Below are positions 25,104 to 34,090 of a stretch of DNA of 64,000 bases, piece by piece. Below the pieces are notes generated by a model. That model saw only the letters and a list, made by a program, of their open reading frames with translations. It was not told the DNA's origin and searched no databases. The translations under genes were made by a program, and so were the position numbers. Each line of letters opens with the position of its first letter. Positions within the stretch are counted from its first letter, which is position 1. The stretch lies in assembly GCF_900110415.1 (NCBI RefSeq), contig NZ_FODR01000014.1, forward strand, positions 124,001-188,000. The letters are read 5' to 3'. Source of the stretch: Mucilaginibacter sp. OK283 (GTDB taxonomy: Bacteria > Bacteroidota > Bacteroidia > Sphingobacteriales > Sphingobacteriaceae).

Positions 25104-26156
25104 ATGAAAAAAACCATTTTTATCAGTAAATATCATTGGCTTCTTCCGATAGTTATCTGGATTGGCGTGTTTTTTTTGCTATTCTTATTTCAAATCATGA
25201 TTTCATATGAGGAACTGGATCGAGGAAAGGTTCTCAATACATTTTTACTAATCCAATGGGCAGTGTGTCTTTTTTTTGTCCATACTTACTTTTTATTGCC
25301 AATCATCCGTAGAAAAAATGGAAAATTGATTTATATACTGTTGCTGATTACCGGCTTAATATTGCATGTATTAATACTGATTAATCTTCAGCCGGATGTG
25401 TTCAGCCTGTCTGCAAAAAATATCCTGCCGTTAAAATCCAGAGTTTCTGGTGAACCGTTGTTTTTTCCGTTAGCACCTTACGTAATTGTCATATTTCACA
25501 GCTATTGTTATCGCCTATATATTGATCAAGTTAAGCAGAACCATATCCTGAAAGAGCTGGAAACTGTCAATGTTAAGATGGAGCTTCAGTTCTTAAGGTC
25601 GCAGATCAGTCCACATTTTATCTTCAACCTCATCAATACACTGGTTTCCCTGGCGCGTAAAAAATCCGAATTATTGGAAGATTCGCTGATCAATCTCGCG
25701 CAGTTATTGCGTTACATGCTTTACGATATTAATGACCAGCATATCCCACTGAATAAAGAAATAGAATATTTAAAAACCTATGTCGACTTGCAGCTGCTCC
25801 GTTTCGGAGATGGTATTAGCTTCAATTTGTTAGTTAATGGCAGCTTTGAAGGCTATAATATTGAGCCGATGATACTCATCCCATTTATAGAAAACACCTT
25901 TAAACATGGTACAGATTCCGTTGCCCATCCGCTAATCGATGTAGCCATTTGTGTTAATGAAAAGAAAAGAATTTTAAATATGACCGTCAAAAACAGCGTG
26001 AATAAAATTTCAAAAAACCAGGATCACAGACAAGGCATCGGTTTGGCAAATGTTCAGCGGCGGCTAATGCTCCTATACCCTGGAAGGCACCAAATTCTGC
26101 TATCAGAGACAAATGATACTTACAATGTCAATTTAGAAATTAGCTTATCAACATGA
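25104..26156 (+). CDS. LytS/His_kinase-family sensor histidine kinase
   Basis: 350 residues. Four transmembrane helices (about residues 13-130, e.g. LPIVIWIGVFFLLFLFQIMI and ILLLITGLILHVLILI) are followed by a linker helix and the kinase core. The phospho-acceptor is H171 in SQISPHFIFNLINTL. The ATP-binding N box is IPFIENTFKHG, and a late glycine-rich GIGLANVQRRL completes the ATPase. It should sense an envelope signal and phosphorylate the LytTR regulator encoded immediately downstream; the genes overlap by ATGA (26153-26156). It follows the decayed receptor relic, matching the layout at 37.5-39 kb. Confidence 0.92.
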   Translation: MKKTIFISKYHWLLPIVIWIGVFFLLFLFQIMISYEELDRGKVLNTFLLIQWAVCLFFVHTYFLLPIIRRKNGKLIYILLLITGLILHVLILINLQPDVFSLSAKNILPLKSRVSGEPLFFPLAPYVIVIFHSYCYRLYIDQVKQNHILKELETVNVKMELQFLRSQISPHFIFNLINTLVSLARKKSELLEDSLINLAQLLRYMLYDINDQHIPLNKEIEYLKTYVDLQLLRFGDGISFNLLVNGSFEGYNIEPMILIPFIENTFKHGTDSVAHPLIDVAICVNEKKRILNMTVKNSVNKISKNQDHRQGIGLANVQRRLMLLYPGRHQILLSETNDTYNVNLEISLST

Positions 26157-26860
26157 ATTGCTTAATAGTGGAAGATGAACTTCCTGCGCTGGAATTACTT
26201 GCTGACACCATACGTCAGGTCCCCTTCCTGAATCTTTTAGGAACCGCGAGAAATGCTTCAGATGCCATGAGCTGGCTGGATTTGTATAACATTGATCTGA
26301 TGTTCCTCGATGTTGAGATGCCCGGGATAACGGGATTGGAGTTTTTACGATCCCTTACTCGTCCTCCTTTAGTTATCCTTGTTTCTGCTTATGAGCAATA
26401 TGCGTTACAGGGTTTTGAACTAAACGTTGTAGACTACCTGGTAAAGCCGGTTCCTTTCTCACGGTTTTTAAAAGCGGTCCGTAAGGCTCAAAGCATTTTA
26501 AAAAACCTGCACACGGTGGGTACTCTCACACCATCTGAAACCGAATATGTATTTATCAACGCCAATTATTCCCTGGTTAAGGTTATTCTGTCCGACATCA
26601 TGTATGTTGAGGGGCTTAAGGACCATGTAAAGATTCACCTTGTTTCCGGAAAAACGGTCATCACCCGTCTTTTATTAAAAGACGTTGAGGAAAAGCTCAG
26701 TTCCGGAAAATTCATGCGTGTACACAGGTCATATATCATAGCCCTTGATAAATTGGATACCATACAAAAGACCCAGGTTATGATCCAGGGCATAGAAATT
26801 CCTGTTAGTGATGGTTATCGCCAACAATTACAGCACTACGTTACAAGTAGAAATTTCTAA
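26153..26860 (+). CDS. LytTR-family response regulator
   Basis: 235 residues. Receiver domain with acidic E7/D8, phospho-acceptor D53 in LMFLDVEMPG, and K in YLVKPV. The C-terminal LytTR DNA-binding domain contains DIMYVEGLKDHVKIHL, VITRLLLKDVEEKL and FMRVHRSYIIALDKL. LytTR proteins bind pairs of short direct repeats upstream of target genes. Its kinase is the overlapping upstream gene. Nearby candidate targets are the repeated promoter at 24671-24730 and the minus-strand genes at 27-31 kb; this is inference. Confidence 0.93.
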   Translation: MNCLIVEDELPALELLADTIRQVPFLNLLGTARNASDAMSWLDLYNIDLMFLDVEMPGITGLEFLRSLTRPPLVILVSAYEQYALQGFELNVVDYLVKPVPFSRFLKAVRKAQSILKNLHTVGTLTPSETEYVFINANYSLVKVILSDIMYVEGLKDHVKIHLVSGKTVITRLLLKDVEEKLSSGKFMRVHRSYIIALDKLDTIQKTQVMIQGIEIPVSDGYRQQLQHYVTSRNF

Positions 26861-27286
26861 AGTGTCGCGGGCTGGCACAAAGCTTATTCTACGTTATCGA
26901 AGGAGAAAAAGATGCAAGTTGATTGATGCTATGACTGTTATAGCGTTAAAGTAAATTTATAATTCTGATAGCCCAGGTTATGTAACGATAGACTCATCAT
27001 ATAATTTTGGTAAGCTACTTGTTTTATGAGTAGCAAGCTGTTACGATGTGGGCGTAATATAAAGCTCGGACCTTTAGTAAGATGAGAATACCGGACGAGA
27101 AGATAACGCCAGGTAACAAAACTGGAAAGCCTTGATGGCCACAAATACGTTGTTGTGTACCCAAGGCCCGGCAAAGAGGACAAATAAAAAAGCGAATTGT
27201 CTCCTGGATTACTTAAAGTCGCCCGGCTTAAGCTGGTCGGGACTCATGTGCTTAGGATTGCCAATCAAAAATCCGCCTGCTTTTGA
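26861..27286. other. Intergenic region, nothing recognised
   Basis: 426 bases between the plus-strand regulator and a convergent minus-strand gene. The short frames inside it have no protein-like character, and no clear terminator or RNA was recognised. Confidence 0.5.
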
Positions 27287-28522
27287 TTAATGTTTATGCG
27301 AAGGTGGTCTTTTGGAACTGTTTGCGTTGAAGACGTAACCTAAGGAAAAATTAAAATTCAAACCGCTAATGGCATCAATTTTTCCTAGTGAGGCAAATTT
27401 TGCAGATTGAATATATCGAAGGTTGGTACCTAAAACTAATCTTTTCATAATCCTGAAGTCGATACCTGATCCTAATGTCATCTGCAACGGATGACGGTAG
27501 TCTGAATTGAGATTTGGCATGTTGCCGCCTTTAACCTTTGCGCCGGCCGCAAAGATCCAGATCAATCCGCCCCCAGCCATCACATAAGGATGTATGACAC
27601 TACCAGATAGTAATTCATGTTTAAGTCCTAAACTAATCGGTACAATAAGCCCGCCGCCGACTTTGGTTGTTTCGCCTGCACTTTCGTTTTTTCTTGGAAC
27701 GCTTAGGTTACCAACTCCCACAAACCAAGCTGTAGAATTGCTGAACCATTTCGTCAAAGTAAAAGCTTTGATCGAATGTGCATCACTGAGGTCCATATTA
27801 GTACCGTCTTTTATATTCGTTTTAACTGATCCGAACATGTAGAGTCCTCCGGCGCTGAAATCGATTACCCAGCGTTTATAAAAACTATATTGCATGACAG
27901 AGTCAGGAGTAGGCTCTGCCAAATCATCGGCAACCCATAAATTGTATTTTTTCGATGTCTTTGTTTTGGCAGCAAGCATCTCCTTCAAATTCTGCGAAAG
28001 CTCCTGCGACATCGAGACTACTGAACGGCTTTCAGCTATCAGGTCAGGATATTTAATCTTTAGATTTTCAACCAGGCAATAACCCCCTGTGTCGCTAACA
28101 ATATAAACGCGATTTCTGTCATGCTGAAAATCTTGATAAGTATCTGCAATAATTGTGTTTAAGAATTCAATGTCGTTCTCGACTGCATCATCGGCACAAC
28201 TCCATTGGCCACGTAGGCCAGCGGGGAACAACATGTTACAGGGATATTTAGAAAGCTGTTTTTGGGCCAACAGGTAGGTCTCATTTGCATCACTTCCATT
28301 TTGGTGAAGCACAATGACTAACGGAAGATTGGTGGTTTCCTGTTGGTCATTAATGTTGGTGTAGTACAAGTAACTTCTGTTTTGCCCGTTAATTTTTTTA
28401 ATAAACGTCTGCTGTGCTCTCAAAGCGTGCGAGGCTACGGTTAACACCGCAGTCAGTACTACGATGTGCCTGATTATACAGGTTCTATAGAGACAAAATC
28501 TATGCGTTATTGAATTGTTCAA
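27287..28522 (-). CDS. Esterase-like domain fused to an outer-membrane beta-barrel
   Basis: 411 residues. After an N-terminal hydrophobic signal (IVVLTAVLTVASHALRAQ) comes an alpha/beta-hydrolase-like part of about 200 residues resembling polyhydroxybutyrate depolymerase/feruloyl-esterase proteins: LPLVIVLHQNGSDANE, NMLFPAGLRGQWSC, NRVYIVSDTGGYCLVE. Where the family has the GxSxG nucleophile elbow, this protein has SDTGG, so the serine appears lost. From about residue 220 the sequence becomes alternating beta strands (FSAGGLYMFGSVKT, WFVGVGNLSVP, IHPYVMAGGGLIWIF, LNFNFSLGYVF) like an 8-stranded barrel. It may be a binding protein displayed at the outer membrane rather than an enzyme. It stands alone. 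Confidence 0.65.
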   Translation of the reverse strand: MNNSITHRFCLYRTCIIRHIVVLTAVLTVASHALRAQQTFIKKINGQNRSYLYYTNINDQQETTNLPLVIVLHQNGSDANETYLLAQKQLSKYPCNMLFPAGLRGQWSCADDAVENDIEFLNTIIADTYQDFQHDRNRVYIVSDTGGYCLVENLKIKYPDLIAESRSVVSMSQELSQNLKEMLAAKTKTSKKYNLWVADDLAEPTPDSVMQYSFYKRWVIDFSAGGLYMFGSVKTNIKDGTNMDLSDAHSIKAFTLTKWFSNSTAWFVGVGNLSVPRKNESAGETTKVGGGLIVPISLGLKHELLSGSVIHPYVMAGGGLIWIFAAGAKVKGGNMPNLNSDYRHPLQMTLGSGIDFRIMKRLVLGTNLRYIQSAKFASLGKIDAISGLNFNFSLGYVFNANSSKRPPSHKH

Positions 28523-28570
28523 AATGGTCTTTAATTAAATGCTTTTAATTGGTGGTTAATAGGTTGAACA

Positions 28571-28634
28571 GTTTGCTTAGCAAACCGAGCTCCATTCCAC
28601 TATTGGATGGGATTGTCCTCAACGCAGCGTTGAG
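28571..28634. repeat. Two palindromes between the esterase-barrel and Kelch genes
   Basis: GTTTGCTTAGCAAAC (28571-28585) has 7-base arms round one base; CTCAACGCAGCGTTGAG (28618-28634) has 7-base arms round three. They could end transcription of the DUF4270-Kelch unit or bind a regulator of the next gene. No T tract is present, so the role is open. Confidence 0.45.
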
Positions 28635-28709
28635 ATGCCCAGCGTCGCGAACTATGTCTCAGCGCTGCGCTTATCTTTCAATGCAAAAAAAATTAATAGT
28701 GGTCAAGTC

Positions 28710-29717
28710 TTAATCATCATCATCGACAGCATTTGGATCAAATACCCAGGTATCATCTAATCTGGTACTGCCGTTATTACCCGTGGTCACATAGGCGAGG
28801 TTTTTAATGGTAAATGCTACACCGTAAGCACGATTAGTACCTTCAAATGTATCGACCTGAGTCCAAAAATCTTTAACAGGGTCGTATCGCCAGGTATCAT
28901 TCAAGGCAGAATACTTCATTCCACAGGTTATATAACCATTGCCTCCGATTGTAAAGGCCATAGTATTTGACCGGCTGAGGTCATAATTGTCATCATCATT
29001 TTTTTCATCATTATCATCGTCATCAAATCTGTTAAGATCGCGTTTTATTATCCAGCTGCCGTCCACTGGGTTAAACTCATATAGTTCAGGAGTGTACGAA
29101 CCATTGTTCGTACCACCTCCAACATATACATTACCGTTAACAGTAAATGTAAAAGCGCCTGACCGTTTAACCGTGAGGCTATTTTCCTTTTTCCAGGTAT
29201 CGGTGTTAGGATCATAGCTGTAAAAATCCGATTGTTCTTTACTATCATTATCTTTCCCCGTTCCAACATAGCCTTTGTTATTTAATGAGAAGGCTACTGC
29301 ATCATAGCGGCCGACATTGATTGGCATGTCTGCTATCTTTCGCCATGAATTAGTAGACGGAGTATATTCCCAAAAATCCTTTAACGCAGTATCCCCATCG
29401 TAGCCCGTACCAAAATACCCTTTTTCGTTTATAGTAAATGCAACACCATTACTCCTTGCCTTACCCGGAAAGACGGCCATAGGGTACCAGGTTTTTTTGT
29501 CTCCATCAAACATCCATACATCATTAAACCGATCATCCCCGTCATATCCTGTACCAACATAGGCTTTATTGTCTATCGTAAAAACGAAAGCGCCATTTCG
29601 CGGTTCCCCTTCAAAATCGGCCGATCTGCTCCACGCCCCGTCCTTATCGCTGTCTTCTTTTTTGCAACCCACCAACGTGGTAAATAATAACATTATCCAA
29701 TAAATGCTTCTTTTCAT
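28710..29717 (-). CDS. Kelch-repeat lipoprotein
   Basis: About 335 residues. A lipobox (LLFTTLVGCKKED) is followed by about six Kelch-type blades of roughly 50 residues, each with an A/G-F-x-x-x-x-N/G-K-x-Y-V/F-G-T-G segment and a W/Y-x-x-D motif, forming a beta-propeller such as the galactose-oxidase-like fold. A run of Asp-rich sequence (DDDDNDEKNDDDNYD) inserts between two blades, and the C-terminus is also acidic. I prefer the ATG at 29717 (MKRSIYWIMLLF); the frame extends to 29768. The DUF4270 gene ends only 15 bases upstream of the longer frame, so the two are co-transcribed. The product is probably surface-exposed and calcium- or polymer-binding. Confidence 0.82.
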   Translation of the reverse strand: MKRSIYWIMLLFTTLVGCKKEDSDKDGAWSRSADFEGEPRNGAFVFTIDNKAYVGTGYDGDDRFNDVWMFDGDKKTWYPMAVFPGKARSNGVAFTINEKGYFGTGYDGDTALKDFWEYTPSTNSWRKIADMPINVGRYDAVAFSLNNKGYVGTGKDNDSKEQSDFYSYDPNTDTWKKENSLTVKRSGAFTFTVNGNVYVGGGTNNGSYTPELYEFNPVDGSWIIKRDLNRFDDDDNDEKNDDDNYDLSRSNTMAFTIGGNGYITCGMKYSALNDTWRYDPVKDFWTQVDTFEGTNRAYGVAFTIKNLAYVTTGNNGSTRLDDTWVFDPNAVDDDD

Positions 29718-29783
29718 CTTTGTCTGTTTTATAGTCATATAAATTGATTCTTTCATTCTGCGGGTCAATTATTAACCGGTATT

Positions 29784-31151
29784 TTAGTCCGGAATCTGGT
29801 ACTTGGTATATTTAATTTTGAGTTTGATTTTTGCCTGAGGACTACCTGGCGAGCCGAGGACAACCCGCTCAACAGAAGTTGGAAGCGTTGAAAGGGGTAC
29901 ACTGATCAGTAAAGAGAGATCTGCGTTATTAGCTGTTTTCCTTAAATTATTAAGGAACTGCGTAATGTTAAAAACATACCGCATTTTGCCCTGTATATCA
30001 CCATCATAATTTTTCTGTAGTATTGCGGCCTGGTCACCCTCCCCGTAGAAATTGTTAATTGTTGATTGCGGTTTATTTCTCTTGTTAGCAACGAACAAGT
30101 TGAGTACTGCAGGTGGATCAAAAACGTTATTTGCATCCTTGGGAATTTCAATGATTAATGTTGCCTGGTTGATTGCATTGACCTTTTCATTCAGCCACTC
30201 CAGTATAAAAGGGAATTTGACTTTGGTAACCAATCCAATTCCAGATTGGACAAAACACCTATTGCCAGTGGCGGTATAAGTAAGAGGCTTCTTTCTGATA
30301 ATGCTTTCTATCGCGGTACCGGTACGGTTACCGGTTATCCCGTTAAACTGCAGGGCGGAATTTGTCAGATTAAAATCAATCGACTTCGCTTCCCTGTTTC
30401 CCTGATCTGTCTCTTCTGAATAATAAACCTGAACTGAAGTACGGCTGGCCTTAAAATTAAGTACATTATTCCCTGTGCCTTGACCGGCAATCAACGCGAT
30501 CCCTTTAAAATAATCATCGAATTTATCCTGCGTGGTAATTACCTGGTCGTTGTCCTTTACAAGATTGAAAAGAGACTCGCCTAAGCTGTTAGTCAGTTTA
30601 ATTGTAATTGAATCAACTCCTTTAGGCCTTGGCCGGAAGCTTTTGCTCCCAAGTAATGTACGTTCAAACCTGACACTGCTGTTATTGTATAATGCAGATG
30701 TGGTGTTGATTAATGACTGTTCATCAGGATCACTCACTTTCAAGTTATCTTTAAGCTTAAGCTTTTCTGCAAGCTGATGAACTTCTATTCTGGACATTTG
30801 GGTAGTATCACCATAGTATGACCCCGAATAGGCCAGTTTAAGGGTCACCGAATCAAATCGCGCCGTCTTTGAATTTTTGAGGTCCGGACGGTTTGCAGGA
30901 ACCGCCAAAGGTAGATATGATGACGTTTCAATCACGCCAAAATCCGGATCATTCAATTTTCCTATCAGTATTGTTCCTGTGCCAGAGGTTTTGATAGAAT
31001 CAAGCAATAAGGTAGCAGCCTGAACCGTCGTCGTGTCGATTTCACTGTAACCCTCACCTGTGTCTTTTCCAAGGTGGATTTCATGAGTATTTTTATTACA
31101 GGCAGTTAGTATCATTAGGAGCACCACGTATATCGTTGCCGTTTTATTCAT
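29784..31151 (-). CDS. DUF4270 lipoprotein
   Basis: 455 residues. The signal ends in a lipobox (VLLMILTACNKN). The body matches DUF4270: early TGTILIGKLNDPDFGVIETSS and FDSVTLKLAYSG, a middle YFKGIALIAGQG segment and a late ATLIIEIPKD. DUF4270 proteins are surface or periplasmic lipoproteins of unknown function, often next to Kelch-repeat lipoproteins, as here. It is the first gene of that two-gene unit. The upstream 565 bases should carry its promoter. Confidence 0.85.
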   Translation of the reverse strand: MNKTATIYVVLLMILTACNKNTHEIHLGKDTGEGYSEIDTTTVQAATLLLDSIKTSGTGTILIGKLNDPDFGVIETSSYLPLAVPANRPDLKNSKTARFDSVTLKLAYSGSYYGDTTQMSRIEVHQLAEKLKLKDNLKVSDPDEQSLINTTSALYNNSSVRFERTLLGSKSFRPRPKGVDSITIKLTNSLGESLFNLVKDNDQVITTQDKFDDYFKGIALIAGQGTGNNVLNFKASRTSVQVYYSEETDQGNREAKSIDFNLTNSALQFNGITGNRTGTAIESIIRKKPLTYTATGNRCFVQSGIGLVTKVKFPFILEWLNEKVNAINQATLIIEIPKDANNVFDPPAVLNLFVANKRNKPQSTINNFYGEGDQAAILQKNYDGDIQGKMRYVFNITQFLNNLRKTANNADLSLLISVPLSTLPTSVERVVLGSPGSPQAKIKLKIKYTKYQIPD

Positions 31152-31716
31152 TGTTTTTATTCGCTGTTTCTTTTTTTAATCAGAGTAGTTACCCGCTATA
31201 CCTGTGCGTGAGAACCGTTACACCAGAATATGACGTGATGATATTTACTATCCGGATATTTCGTAGGTAAACATCCGAAAGCTGCATGTTAATAAATGTT
31301 AAACACGACGAACCCCCTATATTTCTCCGTCCACGGGCTGTTTTTTCGAGAAGATTGAATTTATTTGATAGCTGTTTTCAGGCTAGGACGCCTGGAAGTA
31401 TATCCGTTTCAAATGGGAATTATAGGTTTTAATAGTGAATCAGCGCGAAGCTATCGGCCTCGTTTTCGGAATCGGAAGATTATCGCGCCCCTTATGTTAC
31501 ACCTCTTTGTTCTAACTCTTATATCGAGTAAAAAGATAGCTGTTAATTCGCTGTCTTCTTACTTTAGTGATCATAGGGATTTCCCGATGTTCAATATTGT
31601 ATAACCTGCTTTTTGAGTAGCAATAAGTACCCTGAAAAACAGGCGAAATGTTTGTGCTGTAAAATCAGATCGGGGTGAACTACTGATGAATCTACCCCGA
31701 TCTTAATGGAATTCGT
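31152..31716. other. Intergenic region upstream of the DUF4270 gene
   Basis: 565 bases. A plus-strand open frame at 31365-31604 does not look like protein. The region should contain the DUF4270 promoter and, at its far end, the terminator of the next unit. Nothing else was recognised. Confidence 0.5.
31667..31703 (-). terminator. Hairpin terminator after the small secreted protein gene
   Basis: AGATCGGGGT (31667-31676) and ACCCCGATCT (31694-31703) form a perfect 10-bp stem. Read on the minus strand it is followed by GATTTT, a short T tract, 14 bases past the stop codon of the gene ending at 31717. Confidence 0.7.
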
Positions 31717-32067
31717 TTACTTTTCTTTCTTTAAAACCAGGGTTATGGCATCCCCACCGTTCATGCCCGGCAGTGTCAATGTGATCACATTGTCCTTGAC
31801 CTTACCGGTAACTTTGGTGGTATTGCCCATCAAGTCCATGGTGAACGACAGGTCATCATCTTTGATAACACCATTTTGAAGGGTGACGGACGTTCCGTCA
31901 GGACCTGTAGTTGTTCCCGTTAGCTTTTCGCCATCAACTTTAAATATATAGGTCACGTCGAATTGATTCATTACTTTACCTGTCCATTTACCGGTAATAT
32001 CTGCACCAAAACATGTGGCGATTACGGCGAGAGTGAATAATGCGGTTGTTAGCGATTTTCTGATCAT
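31717..32067 (-). CDS. Small secreted beta-rich protein
   Basis: 116 residues with a signal peptide (TTALFTLAVIATCFG). The mature part is made of short beta strands: ADITGKWTGKVMN, VTYIFKVDGEKLTGTTTGP and DNVITLTLPGMNG, similar to small lipocalin-like or extracellular glycoside-hydrolase-associated domains found in many Bacteroidota. No enzymatic residues can be named. It is the last gene of the ABC exporter run (45 bases after the permease gene) and ends at a hairpin. Confidence 0.65.
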   Translation of the reverse strand: MIRKSLTTALFTLAVIATCFGADITGKWTGKVMNQFDVTYIFKVDGEKLTGTTTGPDGTSVTLQNGVIKDDDLSFTMDLMGNTTKVTGKVKDNVITLTLPGMNGGDAITLVLKKEK

Positions 32068-32112
32068 TTCAGTTAATTTAAGTGTTTATAAATTGGGTTA
32101 ATTTGGTTTTGC

Positions 32113-33333
32113 TTATTCATATCGCAGCGCTTCTATCGGGTCAAGTTTTGAGGCTTTTAGCGCCGGGTAATATCCAAAGAACACACCGATCACCGTACAC
32201 ACGGTGAATGAAACGATAATCGACGATTCATTTAAAACAGGGGGCCATGCCAATGCCTTGGCAATGATGAATGCTAAACCCTGCCCAATTACAATCCCGA
32301 TAACCCCGCCTGTAATACTGATCATAATGGCTTCGATCAAAAATTGGTTGAGTATGTCTTTTCCACGGGCACCAATAGACATCCTGAGTCCAATCTCTTT
32401 GGTGCGCTCTGTCACTGAAACATACATGATATTCATGATACCGATACCTCCGATAATTAATGATATACCTGCAATAGCGGTCAGCAGGGCAGTTAGTAAG
32501 CCGGTAATGGTTCCCAATGTTTTGATCAGTTCTGCCTGCGTCCTGATCACGAAATCATCATCTTCCGTAGCACGCAAACGGTGTGTTACCCTCAATATCT
32601 TTGAAATCTCATCTGATGCAGCTTCTGACAGGGCCTCGGATTTTGCCGAAGCGTAGATACTCCCGAAATAAATAGACGCAATTACACGCTTCTGTACTGT
32701 GGTATAGGGTGATAAAATAATATCATCCTGATCCTGCCCAAAAGTATTTTGCCCTTTTACGGCTAAGATCCCGATGACCTGGAAAGGAATCTTGTTAAAG
32801 CGGATGATTTTGCCCAACGGGTTAACGCCTTTCGGAAAAAGGTTTTTCACCACCGTTTGTCCAATTAAACAAACTTTTGCAAAGGTCCTTACGTCCCTGT
32901 CGGAAAACATGATACCATCGCTAATGGACATATTTTTTATAGCGAGATATTGTGAATTTACTCCCTCTATGGTTGTTGGCCAGTTTAACGAACCGTTTAT
33001 GGCTTGCCCTTTGGATTGAGAAGATGGCGAAATCCCATTAATATAAGTAGCACTTTTTTCAATCGCTAATATATCTTTTATCGTCAAGGTCTCTACATTG
33101 GCGCCTTGCAGCCTTGCACCACCAGGCACATTACTGTTAGGCATTACTGTGATCAGGTTGGAACCTAACCCTGCAAGAGAATTATGTATGCTTATTTTGG
33201 ACCCTGCCCCGATGGCGCCAATGGTAATTACAGCGGCAACACCAATTATGATCCCCAGCATCGTCAATACAGCCCTGAGTTTATTACGCTGTAACGCTCT
33301 CAAAGCAAGTCTTATTAAATTTATTATTTTCAT
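32113..33333 (-). CDS. MacB-like ABC transporter permease
   Basis: 406 residues. The first helix follows LIRLALRALQRNKLRAVLTMLGIIIGVAAVITIGAI, the usual MacB/FtsX start, then a large periplasmic domain of about 220 residues, and three C-terminal helices ending DPIEALRYE. The segment NIMYVSVTERTKEIGLRMSIGAR is the FtsX coupling region. It is the membrane half of a mechanotransmission-type ABC pump with the ATPase, adaptor and TolC-like genes upstream. Unlike E. coli MacB, the ATPase is a separate protein. Confidence 0.92.
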   Translation of the reverse strand: MKIINLIRLALRALQRNKLRAVLTMLGIIIGVAAVITIGAIGAGSKISIHNSLAGLGSNLITVMPNSNVPGGARLQGANVETLTIKDILAIEKSATYINGISPSSQSKGQAINGSLNWPTTIEGVNSQYLAIKNMSISDGIMFSDRDVRTFAKVCLIGQTVVKNLFPKGVNPLGKIIRFNKIPFQVIGILAVKGQNTFGQDQDDIILSPYTTVQKRVIASIYFGSIYASAKSEALSEAASDEISKILRVTHRLRATEDDDFVIRTQAELIKTLGTITGLLTALLTAIAGISLIIGGIGIMNIMYVSVTERTKEIGLRMSIGARGKDILNQFLIEAIMISITGGVIGIVIGQGLAFIIAKALAWPPVLNESSIIVSFTVCTVIGVFFGYYPALKASKLDPIEALRYE

Positions 33334-33343
33334 GATCTATAAA

Positions 33344-34090
33344 TCAATAATCATCTGTTACCGGTAAGGCGGCAAGCATTTCTTTTGCCGATTTCCTGTT
33401 CTTGTGAAAGGTGTCTTTTACCACCCTGCCGTCTTTAAGGATAACCGTCCGGCTACTGAAGGCAGCTATATCTGGTTCATGCGTAACAAATACTATGGTT
33501 TTGCCTTGTACTTCATTAAGTTCCTGCATCAGCGCCATGATTTCGTAGGAGGTACGCGAATCTAGGTTACCTGTGGCCTCATCTGCGAGTATCATCACCG
33601 GCTCGTTAACCAAAGCTCTTGCGATGGCTACCCGCTGCTGCTGTCCACCTGAAAGCTCATTAGGCATGTGATGCATTCTGTCAGCAAGCCTTACAGCCTC
33701 CAATGCGGCTATCGCGCGTTCTTTGCGAATTGCTGGACTAATTGTTGGGTTGTAAAAAAGGGGTAGTTCTACATTTTCGAGCGCTGTTGTTCTGGGCAAT
33801 AAATTATAGGCCTGAAATACAAATCCAATTTTTTCGTTACGCAGTTTGGCCAGCTGGTCGCGGTTCTGCCCCCCAATGTTGACGCCATCCAGCAGATAAG
33901 TCCCTTCGCTTGGTTTATCCAAACATCCAAGTGTATTAAGCAGGGTAGTTTTACCAGACCCGCTACTGCCCATGATGGTGACAAACTCACCAGCCATTAC
34001 ATCAAAGGAGACACCCTTTAAAGCACGAACTATTTCCGTTCCCATCTGGAACTGCCTTTTGATGTCGCTCAGTTCAAGTATCTTTTTCAT
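33344..34090 (-). CDS. ABC transporter ATP-binding protein (MacB/LolD type)
   Basis: 248 residues. Walker A is [12 protein letters not shown], the signature [15 protein letters not shown], Walker [15 protein letters not shown] and the switch His is in IVFVTHEPD. It powers the MacB-like permease encoded 10 bases downstream. Its ATG shares its first base with the end of the adaptor gene (34090), showing translational coupling. The C-terminal 30 residues are charged, as in many Bacteroidota homologues. Confidence 0.95.
   Translation of the reverse strand: MKKILELSDIKRQFQMGTEIVRALKGVSFDVMAGEFVTIMGSSGSGKTTLLNTLGCLDKPSEGTYLLDGVNIGGQNRDQLAKLRNEKIGFVFQAYNLLPRTTALENVELPLFYNPTISPAIRKERAIAALEAVRLADRMHHMPNELSGGQQQRVAIARALVNEPVMILADEATGNLDSRTSYEIMALMQELNEVQGKTIVFVTHEPDIAAFSSRTVILKDGRVVKDTFHKNRKSAKEMLAALPVTDDY

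Noticed and set aside
31365-31604. 79-codon plus-strand frame upstream of the DUF4270 gene
   Set aside because: Residue composition is not protein-like and it covers the expected promoter area; treated as chance.
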